A DNA stretch of 22,337 nt from a virus: IMG/VR virus record IMGVR_UViG_3300032294_001430, positions 1 to 22,337 of that record; one strand, given 5' to 3'. The notes beneath the pieces were generated by a model. It worked only from the letters and a program-made list of their open reading frames with translations, was not told where the DNA came from and made no database searches. Both the position numbers and the translations under genes were made by a program. This document shows, in pieces, positions 8,351-15,983 of the stretch (positions within the stretch are counted from its first letter, which is position 1; each line of letters starts with the position of its first letter).

Positions 8351-10380
8351 TATCTTGCCCTCCCTTTTATATCTGAATTTGGAAACTTGAGTTCAAAAAT
8401 AGAAGGGTCTAACGATGGATACACCACTTTATTTTTTGTTGCAGCTTCTATATTGTATGAATTTGGTGAATACTGACCTCCACACTTATTTACTATTTGA
8501 AGTTTTGTAACAGAAGATACTCCTTCAATGTTTGCAAGCAATACTTCTATTTCACTTAAATTAATTGTTTGATTGAAAGACCAATTATCTATGTTAAAAT
8601 AGTTTTGTAATTCTAATATACATTTAGTAACCACTTCCGATTTGTTGTCATTTCTATTACAAATTATTTCAAAATCCACACCAATGTTTATAATAAATCC
8701 ATCGGAAAAATTAACACCATCCGTTAATATTTTATATTCATTTAGATATGTCTTTAAATTTTCTTTAACCGCTCTATTAATTGGTGTTAATTTTCCAAAA
8801 GTATCCATTCCTAGCATATATAAATTTATAGCAAATGGATTGTTTTTCTCATTTTCATTAGATGTTTTTCCAATTAAAAATCTTTGAATTTCGTTATTAA
8901 CAGTAGCTCTAGTTGGTTCATCGGAATCGGGTCTTTCTATGAATCCCATTACCAAATCAGTAAATTCTTGCAAAGCATTTGGTGATGCTAAAATAGATGA
9001 TGGTGAATTGTTATCCAGCTTACCATCGGCCGTTGCGTAACATTTTGAAATAGCACCATATTTGGGTGGCATTGATAATGCTCTAATCTGATAATCTTTT
9101 GATGTAACTGCTCTGTTTTGAGCCCCAAAATTACCTAATGCATTTTGTCTGATTTCCTCAATTGTTTCAGCTCCTCTACCGCCATTTGCTGGTATTCTAT
9201 TACTAATTGCTACTGTATTTTTTAAACTATTGTATGTTCCTATTTGTGCTTGGTTTAAATCAGCATAATCATTATCATACTCAATAGATGTTATTTTTGT
9301 AATCTCATTAGCTTCTACATTAGATGCAACACCACCACCAATATAATATTTAACAGTTATAGTTGTATTCGATGGAGATATACCGTATGCTTTTGTTTTT
9401 AAGAAATTAGTTGGGTCAAATGATTCTTCCAATCTACTGATTGAATTAGGTAATCCTAATCCTACATTTTTAAGATTTGGAATTAATTGTTCATCATTTG
9501 CATTTGGGTCACCAGCTCCAAATTGTATAGTTGTTGTAAAATCTGCATTAACTTTAGAAACAAATCTTCTAGGTGTTTTTAAAGTTTTCAAAATATAAGG
9601 AACGCTATCTTTAAATTGAACAAGGTCAGGATCGTTTGATTCTGTATTTGGGTAATCTAAAAATACCATTTCTTGAGCTAAGTAAGGAACTTCATAATAT
9701 TTGTTACCATTGGAATCTCTAACATCATATATTTCTATAATATTAGTATTTTCTAAAGTTATATTTGCAAATGGTTCGTATGAACCAAAATCAAAAGTAG
9801 CTACTTGTGGAATAGCAGATATCGCTTGTATATATTTTTTAACAAGATATAAAGTTGGGTCTCCAGTGTTTACATCTCTTTTATATATTGTAATCTCTCT
9901 ATTATTAGCATCTCTAAAATCTATTACATCAGTAGTTATGAATTTAATAGCATCGGTTTTTGATTCAATTACCATACCTTGCTTTATTCTCAACAAATAT
10001 TTACCATCGATGGTGTTTGCTGCCCCACTTCCAATAGCAGGTACAAGTTGATACACTTCCAATGTTGTTGTTGATGGTGATGTTACTTTTGGTTTATATC
10101 CTAAAAATTGAGCTAATGCTATTACATTTTCTTGGTCTTCGGCTGTTGTTAATAATGATTCTTTAAATGTGTCATCTACATAATATGATAAAACATCTCC
10201 TATATAAGATGCCATCTCTATAAACATCATACCCGGAGATGCTTCCGTAAAATCCGTATTTGTTTTTGGAAAATATGTTTTTGCAAATTCTATTAAATTA
10301 TCTCTAAACGCAGAAAAATCTTTATTAAGATATTTTATATCCTTTCCGCTATACATTTTATTATTAGGTTTTGGATTCAT
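8350..10380 (-). CDS. gp6: Baseplate wedge protein, T4 gp6-like / baseplate J-like
   Basis: A 676-residue protein starting MNPKPNNKMYSGKDIKYLNKD, close in length to T4 gp6 (about 660). Residues about 20-90 carry the typical gp6 N-terminal signature: DFTEASPGMMFIEMASYIGD followed by VLSYYVDD, where the wedge packs around the hub. A J-like core follows, including a segment near residues 395-435 with GGRGAETIEEIRQNA and AQNRAVTSKDY, the conserved region of baseplate J/gp6 proteins. In T4, gp6 dimers form the inner iris of the baseplate with gp25 and gp53. Here the gene starts 1 nt after the gp25-like stop and overlaps the next start (TAATG), so the wedge proteins are translationally linked. The family call is confident. 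Confidence 0.9.
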   Translation of the reverse strand: MNPKPNNKMYSGKDIKYLNKDFSAFRDNLIEFAKTYFPKTNTDFTEASPGMMFIEMASYIGDVLSYYVDDTFKESLLTTAEDQENVIALAQFLGYKPKVTSPSTTTLEVYQLVPAIGSGAANTIDGKYLLRIKQGMVIESKTDAIKFITTDVIDFRDANNREITIYKRDVNTGDPTLYLVKKYIQAISAIPQVATFDFGSYEPFANITLENTNIIEIYDVRDSNGNKYYEVPYLAQEMVFLDYPNTESNDPDLVQFKDSVPYILKTLKTPRRFVSKVNADFTTTIQFGAGDPNANDEQLIPNLKNVGLGLPNSISRLEESFDPTNFLKTKAYGISPSNTTITVKYYIGGGVASNVEANEITKITSIEYDNDYADLNQAQIGTYNSLKNTVAISNRIPANGGRGAETIEEIRQNALGNFGAQNRAVTSKDYQIRALSMPPKYGAISKCYATADGKLDNNSPSSILASPNALQEFTDLVMGFIERPDSDEPTRATVNNEIQRFLIGKTSNENEKNNPFAINLYMLGMDTFGKLTPINRAVKENLKTYLNEYKILTDGVNFSDGFIINIGVDFEIICNRNDNKSEVVTKCILELQNYFNIDNWSFNQTINLSEIEVLLANIEGVSSVTKLQIVNKCGGQYSPNSYNIEAATKNKVVYPSLDPSIFELKFPNSDIKGRAR

Positions 10381-10381
10381 A

Positions 10382-10819
10382 TTATGGTGCTGTTTGTTGA
10401 ATTGTCATTGATACTTCACCAGAATTTCCAGTATTTCTACTTCTAAACTTCAATGATATATTCACTAAATTTTTATCTTTATTTTCATTACTCATATCAA
10501 CAATTATCTCATCGATATTAACATTTGGTATATATCTTTCAACCGAATTTGTTATTATTTCCTGAACTCTATCTTCAAAATCATCTGTTATTTGTTCAAA
10601 TAATAGAGTTTCAACACCTGTTCCAAAGAATGGATTCATTAATCGTTCTCCTCTTTTTGTTAATAACAAATTTTTTATGTTAGATTTAAGTTGTTCTATT
10701 TCGGTGTAATTTTGCCTAAACGCAACATTACTTATTTGGATTGGCAAGGCTAAACCAACTGCATAGTCTTCATAATCTTTAGTTTCTATAATTGGTTTTC
10801 TACCTAATATAATTGCCAT
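10382..10819 (-). CDS. gp25: Baseplate wedge protein, T4 gp25 / GpW-like
   Basis: A 145-residue protein, a typical gp25-family length (T4 gp25 is 132). It starts MAIILGRKPIIETKD. The defining motif is at residues about 45-75: a helix (LKSNIKNLLLT), then KRGERLMNPFFGTGVETLLFE, matching the conserved R-G-E-R-x-x-x-P-x-F-G-T pattern of gp25 and type VI TssE proteins. The C-terminal half has the usual two-strand/helix pattern. gp25 is the part of the wedge that contacts the first ring of the contractile sheath and primes sheath assembly. The ATG overlaps the preceding stop by 1 nt, and gp6 follows immediately, as is common in T4-like phages. Confidence 0.92.
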   Translation of the reverse strand: MAIILGRKPIIETKDYEDYAVGLALPIQISNVAFRQNYTEIEQLKSNIKNLLLTKRGERLMNPFFGTGVETLLFEQITDDFEDRVQEIITNSVERYIPNVNIDEIIVDMSNENKDKNLVNISLKFRSRNTGNSGEVSMTIQQTAP

Positions 10820-11316
10820 TACTTCTTAAATCTTTTTACTAATTCAGAATAATCTCTGTTAAAAGCTTTATCCAATTCAGCTACTCCGGTATTTACACCC
10901 AATCCAGTTGGAGAAGGTCCTTTCGCTAAATCACCATAACCCATTTTTTCGGCGATTGCCGTTCTACCTACTATTGAACTCATATCACCCTGTCCAAAAT
11001 TCATTGTTCTAAATCCACCATCTCCTTGTGGAATCCCACCACGTGTTTCATTAAGGATTTGGTTAATCATTGGGTTTTTACTAAATTGCTTTTGAGGAGC
11101 TGCATTTGTTGATACAGATTCTTCAATGATATCATCATCTAACATAGCCTTAGCCATTGATAATCCAGTAGTTTTTGGTTTAGCAGGTTGTTTACCCTCC
11201 GCTAACATCTTTTTCATTTCAGCCTTCACACCTTCCTTAATTAAAGCAGGTAATTGTTCTTTAAGTTCTTCTTTAATAAGAATTTGGATGGCTTTTAATA
11301 GTTTGTCCGTATTCAT
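10819..11316 (-). CDS. Small virion-associated protein, function unknown
   Basis: A 165-residue protein starting MNTDKLLKAIQILIKEELKE, first gene of the wedge operon and preceded by a putative promoter at 11331-11345. Residues 1-40 form a strongly amphipathic helix rich in Lys/Glu and probably oligomerise. A Pro/Lys hinge follows (about 42-50), then a polar, Gly-rich, largely unstructured region. The C-terminus (GVAELDKAFNRDYSELVKRF) is again helical. No catalytic, membrane or signal motif is visible. From its position it may be a baseplate assembly factor or minor wedge protein. It has the same order and coupling (TAATG into gp25) as structural neighbours. Confidence 0.6.
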   Translation of the reverse strand: MNTDKLLKAIQILIKEELKEQLPALIKEGVKAEMKKMLAEGKQPAKPKTTGLSMAKAMLDDDIIEESVSTNAAPQKQFSKNPMINQILNETRGGIPQGDGGFRTMNFGQGDMSSIVGRTAIAEKMGYGDLAKGPSPTGLGVNTGVAELDKAFNRDYSELVKRFKK

Positions 11317-11330
11317 ACTTTATTATTTGT

Positions 11331-11345
11331 TATGTTTATAAATAT
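11331..11345 (-). promoter_or_regulatory. Putative phage (late) promoter for the wedge operon
   Basis: The coding strand reads ATATTTATAAACATA, ending 14 nt before the ATG at 11316; the core ATATTTATA is 20 nt from the ATG. The same word heads three other gene blocks (15948-15962, 18410-18424 and, less fully, 20738-20752). The gap at 11317-11366 is one of few non-coding stretches here. The element is inferred from recurrence and position only. Confidence 0.5.
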
Positions 11346-11366
11346 TTAAATTGTTATTTTTGAAAA

Positions 11367-12338
11367 TTATGAACTGAATAGGGTTGCTTCCTCTTTTCTT
11401 CTTCTAACTAGACCTTCATATAATTTACCAGTAGATGCTCCTCTAGTCGGACCATTTAGTAAACCATTTGCTGCGGCTGCATAATCTTTAGCTCTAATTG
11501 CGGCAGGAATGTTTGGATAATTTGCGAAACTTCCACAATTATAAACAAAGCTTAAACACGCTGCTTTTTGTTTATTATTAAGAGCATCAAACTCAGCTTG
11601 AGATATTTTTGATTTTCCAGTACCTACGAATCTTGCTTTATATGATACAGATACCTCATATTGCAATACTTTTAATGCTGCATCAACTGTTGTTGTATCT
11701 CCATATTTAACATCTCGTATTGTACCAGTTGATGGGTCTAATATTTTATCCGAACCGAATCCTAATCTTGGAGTACCTTCATCATTTAATGCCGCTTTTG
11801 CAAAACCTTCATTTTTAGCAATAAATTTAGCTGCTAGTGTAATCCAATCAGCACTTAAATCTAATGCACCCAAATCTACGTTTATAATACCACCACCACC
11901 AGAAGCAAATCCACCACCACCGCCGCCTGCTCTAAATCCTTGAACAAATGGTTTACCTTGATTCCATTTGAATGCTTCATTTTGTCCAGCGCTTATTCTT
12001 TCAACCGTAGGTCCTGCTAAAAATGCTTCTAATTCTGCATCTATTTCTTCTTCACTAGTTCCATTTTGAATACTTTCTTCTTTAGTTGCCAATACCGATT
12101 CTTGTGGTTCAACATCTTCTTTTGGCTTAAACTCATCTTCGGTTACTATTGTAGTTCTAGTTGCAGGTGAAACGGAATATCCAGTCCAATTTAGTACACC
12201 AATATTTGGAGTTCCTAATGGTGGATATACTGATACAGTATATATCGTACCTTTAACACTATTTAAGTGATTGGTTGCATAAGATATAAACTCATCTACT
12301 ATTAATCCCGTATTATCTGTTGGTTGTATTGCTGACAC
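11367..12338 (-). CDS. Virion-associated muramidase: C-terminal GH24 (T4-type lysozyme) domain
   Basis: A 323-residue protein with a GTG start (GTG TCA GCA, at 12338), 11 nt after the CHAP gene. Residues 1-60 contain a beta-rich segment (TIYTVSVYPPLG, NIGVLNWTGYSV). Residues about 70-100 are acidic. Residues 100-139 are a module almost identical to one in the neighbouring CHAP protein, followed by a Gly hinge (138-150). Residues about 163-323 are a GH24 lysozyme domain: catalytic Glu177 in AKNEGF, Asp186 nine residues later as in T4 lysozyme (E11/D20), RLGFGSD in place of the usual TIGYGH, helix LNNKQKAACLSFVYNCGS, and C-terminal GLVRRRKEEATLF. It probably cuts peptidoglycan glycan strands during tail penetration. 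The position of the catalytic Thr appears to be Arg191, which I believe also occurs in some phage GH24 proteins. Confidence 0.85.
   Translation of the reverse strand: MSAIQPTDNTGLIVDEFISYATNHLNSVKGTIYTVSVYPPLGTPNIGVLNWTGYSVSPATRTTIVTEDEFKPKEDVEPQESVLATKEESIQNGTSEEEIDAELEAFLAGPTVERISAGQNEAFKWNQGKPFVQGFRAGGGGGGFASGGGGIINVDLGALDLSADWITLAAKFIAKNEGFAKAALNDEGTPRLGFGSDKILDPSTGTIRDVKYGDTTTVDAALKVLQYEVSVSYKARFVGTGKSKISQAEFDALNNKQKAACLSFVYNCGSFANYPNIPAAIRAKDYAAAANGLLNGPTRGASTGKLYEGLVRRRKEEATLFSS
11926..12041 (-). repeat. 116-bp direct repeat, copy in the GH24 gene
   Basis: Matches 12906-13021 with 4 mismatches in 116 bp by eye and no gaps; the offset is 980 bp. It encodes DAELEAFLAGPTVERISAGQ and onward to FVQGFRAGG, in the same reading frame in both genes. 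Similarity falls away on both sides: into different Gly codons on one side and Glu/Thr-rich codons on the other. Confidence 0.9.
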
Positions 12339-12349
12339 TTAAATTAATT

Positions 12350-13753
12350 TTATCCTATTATTATATAACCTCTAATTGTTTTTGGATTAGCTACATGTGT
12401 AGTTACTGCTGCTGAATAGTTACCATCGATACCATATACCTTTCCACCATCTACTTTTAAAACCAATCCAATATGGTCCATTCCACCATGGTCATTATTC
12501 ATACTTCCCCATCCATATACAATTGCATCACCAACATTTGGTACATAATTTGGATTTGCTCCATCTACTTTACTAACCCATCTACTATTATCAATAGCCC
12601 ATTTAACCCAAGTTGGAACGTATGCTTTATTCGGATGACCTGATATAACTGCTCCAGCTTCTTGCCACCAAGTAGTAACCGCACATGCACACCAAGCAAA
12701 TCCGGTCCCACCACCTGCTCCGTTTTTTTGCATTTGAACAATTCTAGCATGCCCAGTATCACTTTCTTTGGGAATTTCTCTTACCCCATTAGCTTCATCG
12801 TTTTGTGCAATTAATACTGCTTTTAAACCAAGTGATGCATTTGGCGGAAATGTTGGTGGTGGATATGTTTGATTAAAGCTACCACCAAAACCACCAGGAC
12901 CACCACCTGCTCTAAATCCTTGAACAAATGGTTTACCTTGATTCCATTTAAACCCTTCATTTTGTCCAGCGCTTATTCTTTCAACCGTAGGTCCTGCTAA
13001 AAATGCTTCTAATTCCGCATCCGTTTCTTCTGGAGTTTGTGTTTCTTCTTGAGTTTGTGTTTGAGCTGATGTAGTTGGTTCAGTTGGCGTTTGCGGTGCT
13101 GGTGCAGGTATTGGTGCTGTATTTTGTGGTATATTATCTAATGTACCTAACTTAACTGCATCAGGTGGTATTGTTATTCTATATTCCTCATTTTCAATTA
13201 ATATAGATTCACATTTATTTATTTCATCTTCAAAAGTAGATGCCTCAACAAGTCTATTCTCTACTAATGCTTTAGTATGATTGGTTGTAGCTCTTTCTAA
13301 TTGTTCTTGTACTTCCGCTCTTCTTTCATTACTCAATTCAAAATTTGGTTCTGTATTTACTGATGATTGTGGTTTTTGCCAAACTCCAACATCAGTAATA
13401 AGATTTTGTGTAACTTGTATATTGGCTGTACTACCCGGAGCTGGTTGTAATGGTATTGGTGCAGTTGCCATAACAGCTCCAGCCCAATATGCTTTAACAC
13501 CCTCACCCATTTCACCTACCAAATCATAAGGTTGAGATGCGCTTAGACCTTTTTGTAATGCAGATTTAAAAAATGTTTTCATCATTTCAACATTTCCAGA
13601 AATCAAAGGAAGTGAATGAGCTCTATCAAAACCACGTTTAACTGCAGCATCATACTCCTTTGCATACAATTCAGCAACAACATCGATATCCGAAATTCCT
13701 TCTGGATTATTTGCTACTCTTAGTATATTTTGTTTGAAAGTTTCCCAAGACAT
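12350..13753 (-). CDS. Virion-associated peptidoglycan hydrolase with C-terminal CHAP-like domain
   Basis: A 467-residue protein starting MSWETFKQNILRVANNPEGI, overlapping the preceding stop as TAATG. Residues 1-125 form a helical domain (SDIDVVAELYAKEYDAAVKRG, SGNVEMMKTFF, AYWAGAVMA) that I associate with structural proteins near gp5 in marine T4-like phages. Residues about 140-190 are helical, and 212-243 form a Pro/Thr/Gln linker. Residues 245-283 are the module shared with the GH24 protein, followed by Gly and Pro spacers. Residues about 305-467 are a CHAP/NlpC-P60-type amidase: GVREIPKES, then FAWCACAVTTWWQEAG with probable nucleophile Cys355, PNVGDAIVYGW, MDHIGLVL with His427, and GIDGNYS with Asn445. 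It probably cleaves peptide or amide bonds of the wall, complementing the glycosidase next door. Confidence 0.85.
   Translation of the reverse strand: MSWETFKQNILRVANNPEGISDIDVVAELYAKEYDAAVKRGFDRAHSLPLISGNVEMMKTFFKSALQKGLSASQPYDLVGEMGEGVKAYWAGAVMATAPIPLQPAPGSTANIQVTQNLITDVGVWQKPQSSVNTEPNFELSNERRAEVQEQLERATTNHTKALVENRLVEASTFEDEINKCESILIENEEYRITIPPDAVKLGTLDNIPQNTAPIPAPAPQTPTEPTTSAQTQTQEETQTPEETDAELEAFLAGPTVERISAGQNEGFKWNQGKPFVQGFRAGGGPGGFGGSFNQTYPPPTFPPNASLGLKAVLIAQNDEANGVREIPKESDTGHARIVQMQKNGAGGGTGFAWCACAVTTWWQEAGAVISGHPNKAYVPTWVKWAIDNSRWVSKVDGANPNYVPNVGDAIVYGWGSMNNDHGGMDHIGLVLKVDGGKVYGIDGNYSAAVTTHVANPKTIRGYIIIG
12906..13021 (-). repeat. 116-bp direct repeat, copy in the CHAP gene
   Basis: Partner of 11926-12041. 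Differences are mainly in the codons for NEGFKW (here) versus NEAFKW, plus silent changes. In-frame duplication of a 39-residue linker or docking module. Confidence 0.9.
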
Positions 13754-14292
13754 TATTTAGTTATTTTTTGCATTCCCCAGCTTTCTAAATTTCTATTTTC
13801 TGCTTTATAATTCTGGATAAATAATTCTACAGCTCTTTCTTCTGTAACTTTACCTTTGAATGAAAGTGAACCAACCGCATCAACATATCTCTCACCTTCA
13901 TAAAACATAACAGATATCCGTTTACCATCCCATTCATATCTATAAGATAAATTTCCTTTTGGTGGAGCAGGTTTAGGTGCTGGTGTTGCTATTGGCGATG
14001 CCTGTCCAAACTCAAATTTCTTTTCCTCTTTTTGAAATGCTTTTGGTTCGGGTGGTGTTTTTGGTTTAAACTTTTTAAGTTCTTTAAATGCAGGCTTCTT
14101 TGGAAATTTTGGTAAATCGGGTATACCCAATGAATCTTTAAGTCCTTTTAGTAATACACTAACATCACCTTTCAAATCAGAAAATGCATTTTGAACTTTA
14201 CTTTTTGCAGCATCGGCTGCACCTGCGGCTGCTCCTTTTGCTTCGGTTACTTTGCCATCTGCCGATTGTCTGACTTTATTTTTATCTACCAT
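13753..14292 (-). CDS. Pro/Lys/Ala-rich hub-region protein, function unknown
   Basis: A 179-residue protein starting MVDKNKVRQSADGKVTEAKG, with the ATG overlapping the gp5-like stop (TAATG). Residues 1-50 are Ala/Lys-rich and probably helical. Residues 57-115 are a low-complexity Lys/Pro/Phe stretch (PKFPKKPAFKELKKFKPK) followed by alternating Ala/Pro. Residues about 118-179 form a compact domain (SYRYEWDGKRISVMFYEG, then SFKGKVTEERAVELFIQNY). There is no signal peptide or PAAR motif. Position between the gp5-like hub and the two lytic enzymes suggests a baseplate hub accessory or linker. The family is not recognised. Confidence 0.6.
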   Translation of the reverse strand: MVDKNKVRQSADGKVTEAKGAAAGAADAAKSKVQNAFSDLKGDVSVLLKGLKDSLGIPDLPKFPKKPAFKELKKFKPKTPPEPKAFQKEEKKFEFGQASPIATPAPKPAPPKGNLSYRYEWDGKRISVMFYEGERYVDAVGSLSFKGKVTEERAVELFIQNYKAENRNLESWGMQKITK

Positions 14293-15533
14293 TATGCTGT
14301 TTGATTTAATTTACTAAGTATATCATTTAATTTTGAATGTATTTTTCCAAAATCAGGTTTATTTTTAGGTCCTATTGCCGTTGGTCCTGATGGTGTTAAG
14401 AATTGCATATCACCAATAGCTTGTATTAATTCACTTAGAATATCCACTAATTTCTGTCCCTTAACCATAGGTTCTAAATCTTTACTACCTAAGAAAACAG
14501 AACCATTTCCAGCAAATACTTGAAAATCTCTATTATTTGTAACAAAACTTATGTTATCATTTACACTAACATTCATACCAAGTCTAGTATCAATTGAAAA
14601 CTGTCCATCGGATATAAACCCAACATTACCTTTTGCATAGAACATCATTTCCGCATTTTTTGCGGATAGGATTATTCTACCGGAGTTTATTAAAGCTTGG
14701 TCACCTTTGAGTATTTCAGGATATGGTTTGAATGATTTTGGTTGAGTTTGAAAATCAGTAGTACCTTTTTCATTTATTGTGCCAGGAATAAAAGGTAACA
14801 CATATTCACCAGAACTTAATACTATTGCTGAACCATCTCTATTAATATCTTCAACTATACTCCCAGATGATGCTGGAGTTATTTGTGTTAGTGGTGATTC
14901 GTTATTTCTAATAATTGTAGTTGGTGCAAATGATTTATTGGAATTGTTATATGCAGAAAATCTTATACTTTGTCCGAATCTAGATTCTATTAAAGTATCT
15001 CCTTCATTTAGAGATAATCTATGTACATTTGAAGCTCTAAAATAAGAACCATATCCATTATATTTTATTGCAGTATTTCCAGTTGTATCACCTCTTGCTA
15101 TTTGCGTGTCTTCTGCTCTTTGATATACATCAACTTTATTTCCCTCTGTATATTCATCATCATTACTTGTACTACCTCCAAACTTTTTTGATATAGTATC
15201 ATACGCACCACTTATATTTTTATTACCAGCTACATCTGTTGATATTCGTTTATACAAATATCTACCATTATTAATTATAATAGAAACAAATTCATTTCTA
15301 AGTGGTAAATCTATAAAACTTTTATCAAACGGATGTGCTATTGGTAATTCTGTATCTTTTGCAATTGCTGATGGGTCATCAGCTGATAACATTCTAAAAG
15401 TTATCCCACCAATATCACTAGCATCTTTATATTTAGGATGTGATGAATCCAAAATGATACTATAAACAACACCTGTATTAGATACGTTTTGTTGTGTTCC
15501 TTCTTGTGCGGTTGAACGGAATCTTCTACTCAT
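14292..15533 (-). CDS. Baseplate hub/spike protein, gp5-like OB-fold without lysozyme domain
   Basis: A 413-residue protein starting MSRRFRSTAQEGTQQNVSN. Residues about 20-110 fit the gp5/VgrG N-terminal OB fold as seen in these phages (VVYSIILDSSHPKYKD, IGGITFRM, DLPLRNEFVSIIIN). The middle (about 140-270) is beta-rich with short repeated strands. Residues about 290-360 carry regularly spaced strands (SGRIILSAKNAEMMFYAKGN, FSIDTRLGMNVSVNDN, FQVFAGNGSVFLGSK) resembling the beta-helical spike stem of gp5/VgrG. The C-terminus is a helical tail. T4 gp5 holds a lysozyme domain between OB fold and needle; none is seen here, and lytic domains sit in two separate downstream genes. It starts 1 nt after the 130-residue gene's stop. 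OB-hub is the best reading, though not certain. Confidence 0.7.
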   Translation of the reverse strand: MSRRFRSTAQEGTQQNVSNTGVVYSIILDSSHPKYKDASDIGGITFRMLSADDPSAIAKDTELPIAHPFDKSFIDLPLRNEFVSIIINNGRYLYKRISTDVAGNKNISGAYDTISKKFGGSTSNDDEYTEGNKVDVYQRAEDTQIARGDTTGNTAIKYNGYGSYFRASNVHRLSLNEGDTLIESRFGQSIRFSAYNNSNKSFAPTTIIRNNESPLTQITPASSGSIVEDINRDGSAIVLSSGEYVLPFIPGTINEKGTTDFQTQPKSFKPYPEILKGDQALINSGRIILSAKNAEMMFYAKGNVGFISDGQFSIDTRLGMNVSVNDNISFVTNNRDFQVFAGNGSVFLGSKDLEPMVKGQKLVDILSELIQAIGDMQFLTPSGPTAIGPKNKPDFGKIHSKLNDILSKLNQTA

Positions 15534-15534
15534 A

Positions 15535-15927
15535 TTACTTCATTTTCTTTTTTAAATCTTCCAATTCAAATTCCAAATCATCCACTCTCTCAACTTCTTG
15601 TTTAGTTTCTTCCAATTCTTTAAGTAATTGATTCTTTTCAAATTCAGTTAAGAACCCATCCTGTCCTTCGGTTTTCTTTTCCGATGCTATAATTTTAGTT
15701 GCTATTGTTGCAAGTTTAACTAATTGGTCATCGTTCTTTACGGAACTATCAATTAGTGAAGATAGGATAGGTCCTACGCTTGCCACATCTCCAGCATGCT
15801 TAATCATCTTTTTAAGTTCTTCTATTAAACTACTTATCTTTGCTTTCTTTGAAGTTTGGTTGTTATAGATATCTTCGAAAAGAGAACTTAGATTCTTTCC
15901 TTTAAATAATTCGAATTCTGTTGACAT
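15535..15927 (-). CDS. Small coiled-coil protein heading the hub operon, function unknown
   Basis: A 130-residue protein starting MSTEFELFKGKNLSSLFEDIY. It is nearly all helical: residues about 25-90 include ISSLIEELKKMIKHAGDVA and a helix with VKLATIATKIIASEKK; residues 95-130 are a Glu/Lys/Leu heptad region (LLKELEETKQEVERV, LEFELEDLKKKMK). There is no signal or membrane segment. It is preceded by a putative promoter at 15948-15962 and followed after 1 nt by the gp5-like gene. A tail-assembly chaperone or minor virion protein are possibilities; nothing in the sequence decides. Confidence 0.65.
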   Translation of the reverse strand: MSTEFELFKGKNLSSLFEDIYNNQTSKKAKISSLIEELKKMIKHAGDVASVGPILSSLIDSSVKNDDQLVKLATIATKIIASEKKTEGQDGFLTEFEKNQLLKELEETKQEVERVDDLEFELEDLKKKMK

Positions 15928-15947
15928 ATTAATATATTTACATTTTG

Positions 15948-15962
15948 TATGTATATAAATAT
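15948..15962 (-). promoter_or_regulatory. Putative phage (late) promoter for the hub/lysis operon
   Basis: The coding strand reads ATATTTATATACATA in the 56-nt gap between the Ntn-hydrolase stop and the ATG at 15927. The core ends 26 nt before the ATG. It shares 14 of 15 bases with the elements at 11331-11345 and 18410-18424. Assigned by recurrence and position. Confidence 0.5.
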
Positions 15963-15983
15963 GATTCTATTAAAATGTTGAAA

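Noticed and set aside
11890-11925. CCACCACC tracts as a short tandem repeat or CRISPR-like element
   Set aside because: They are Gly codons in frame on the minus strand; there is no repeat-spacer structure.
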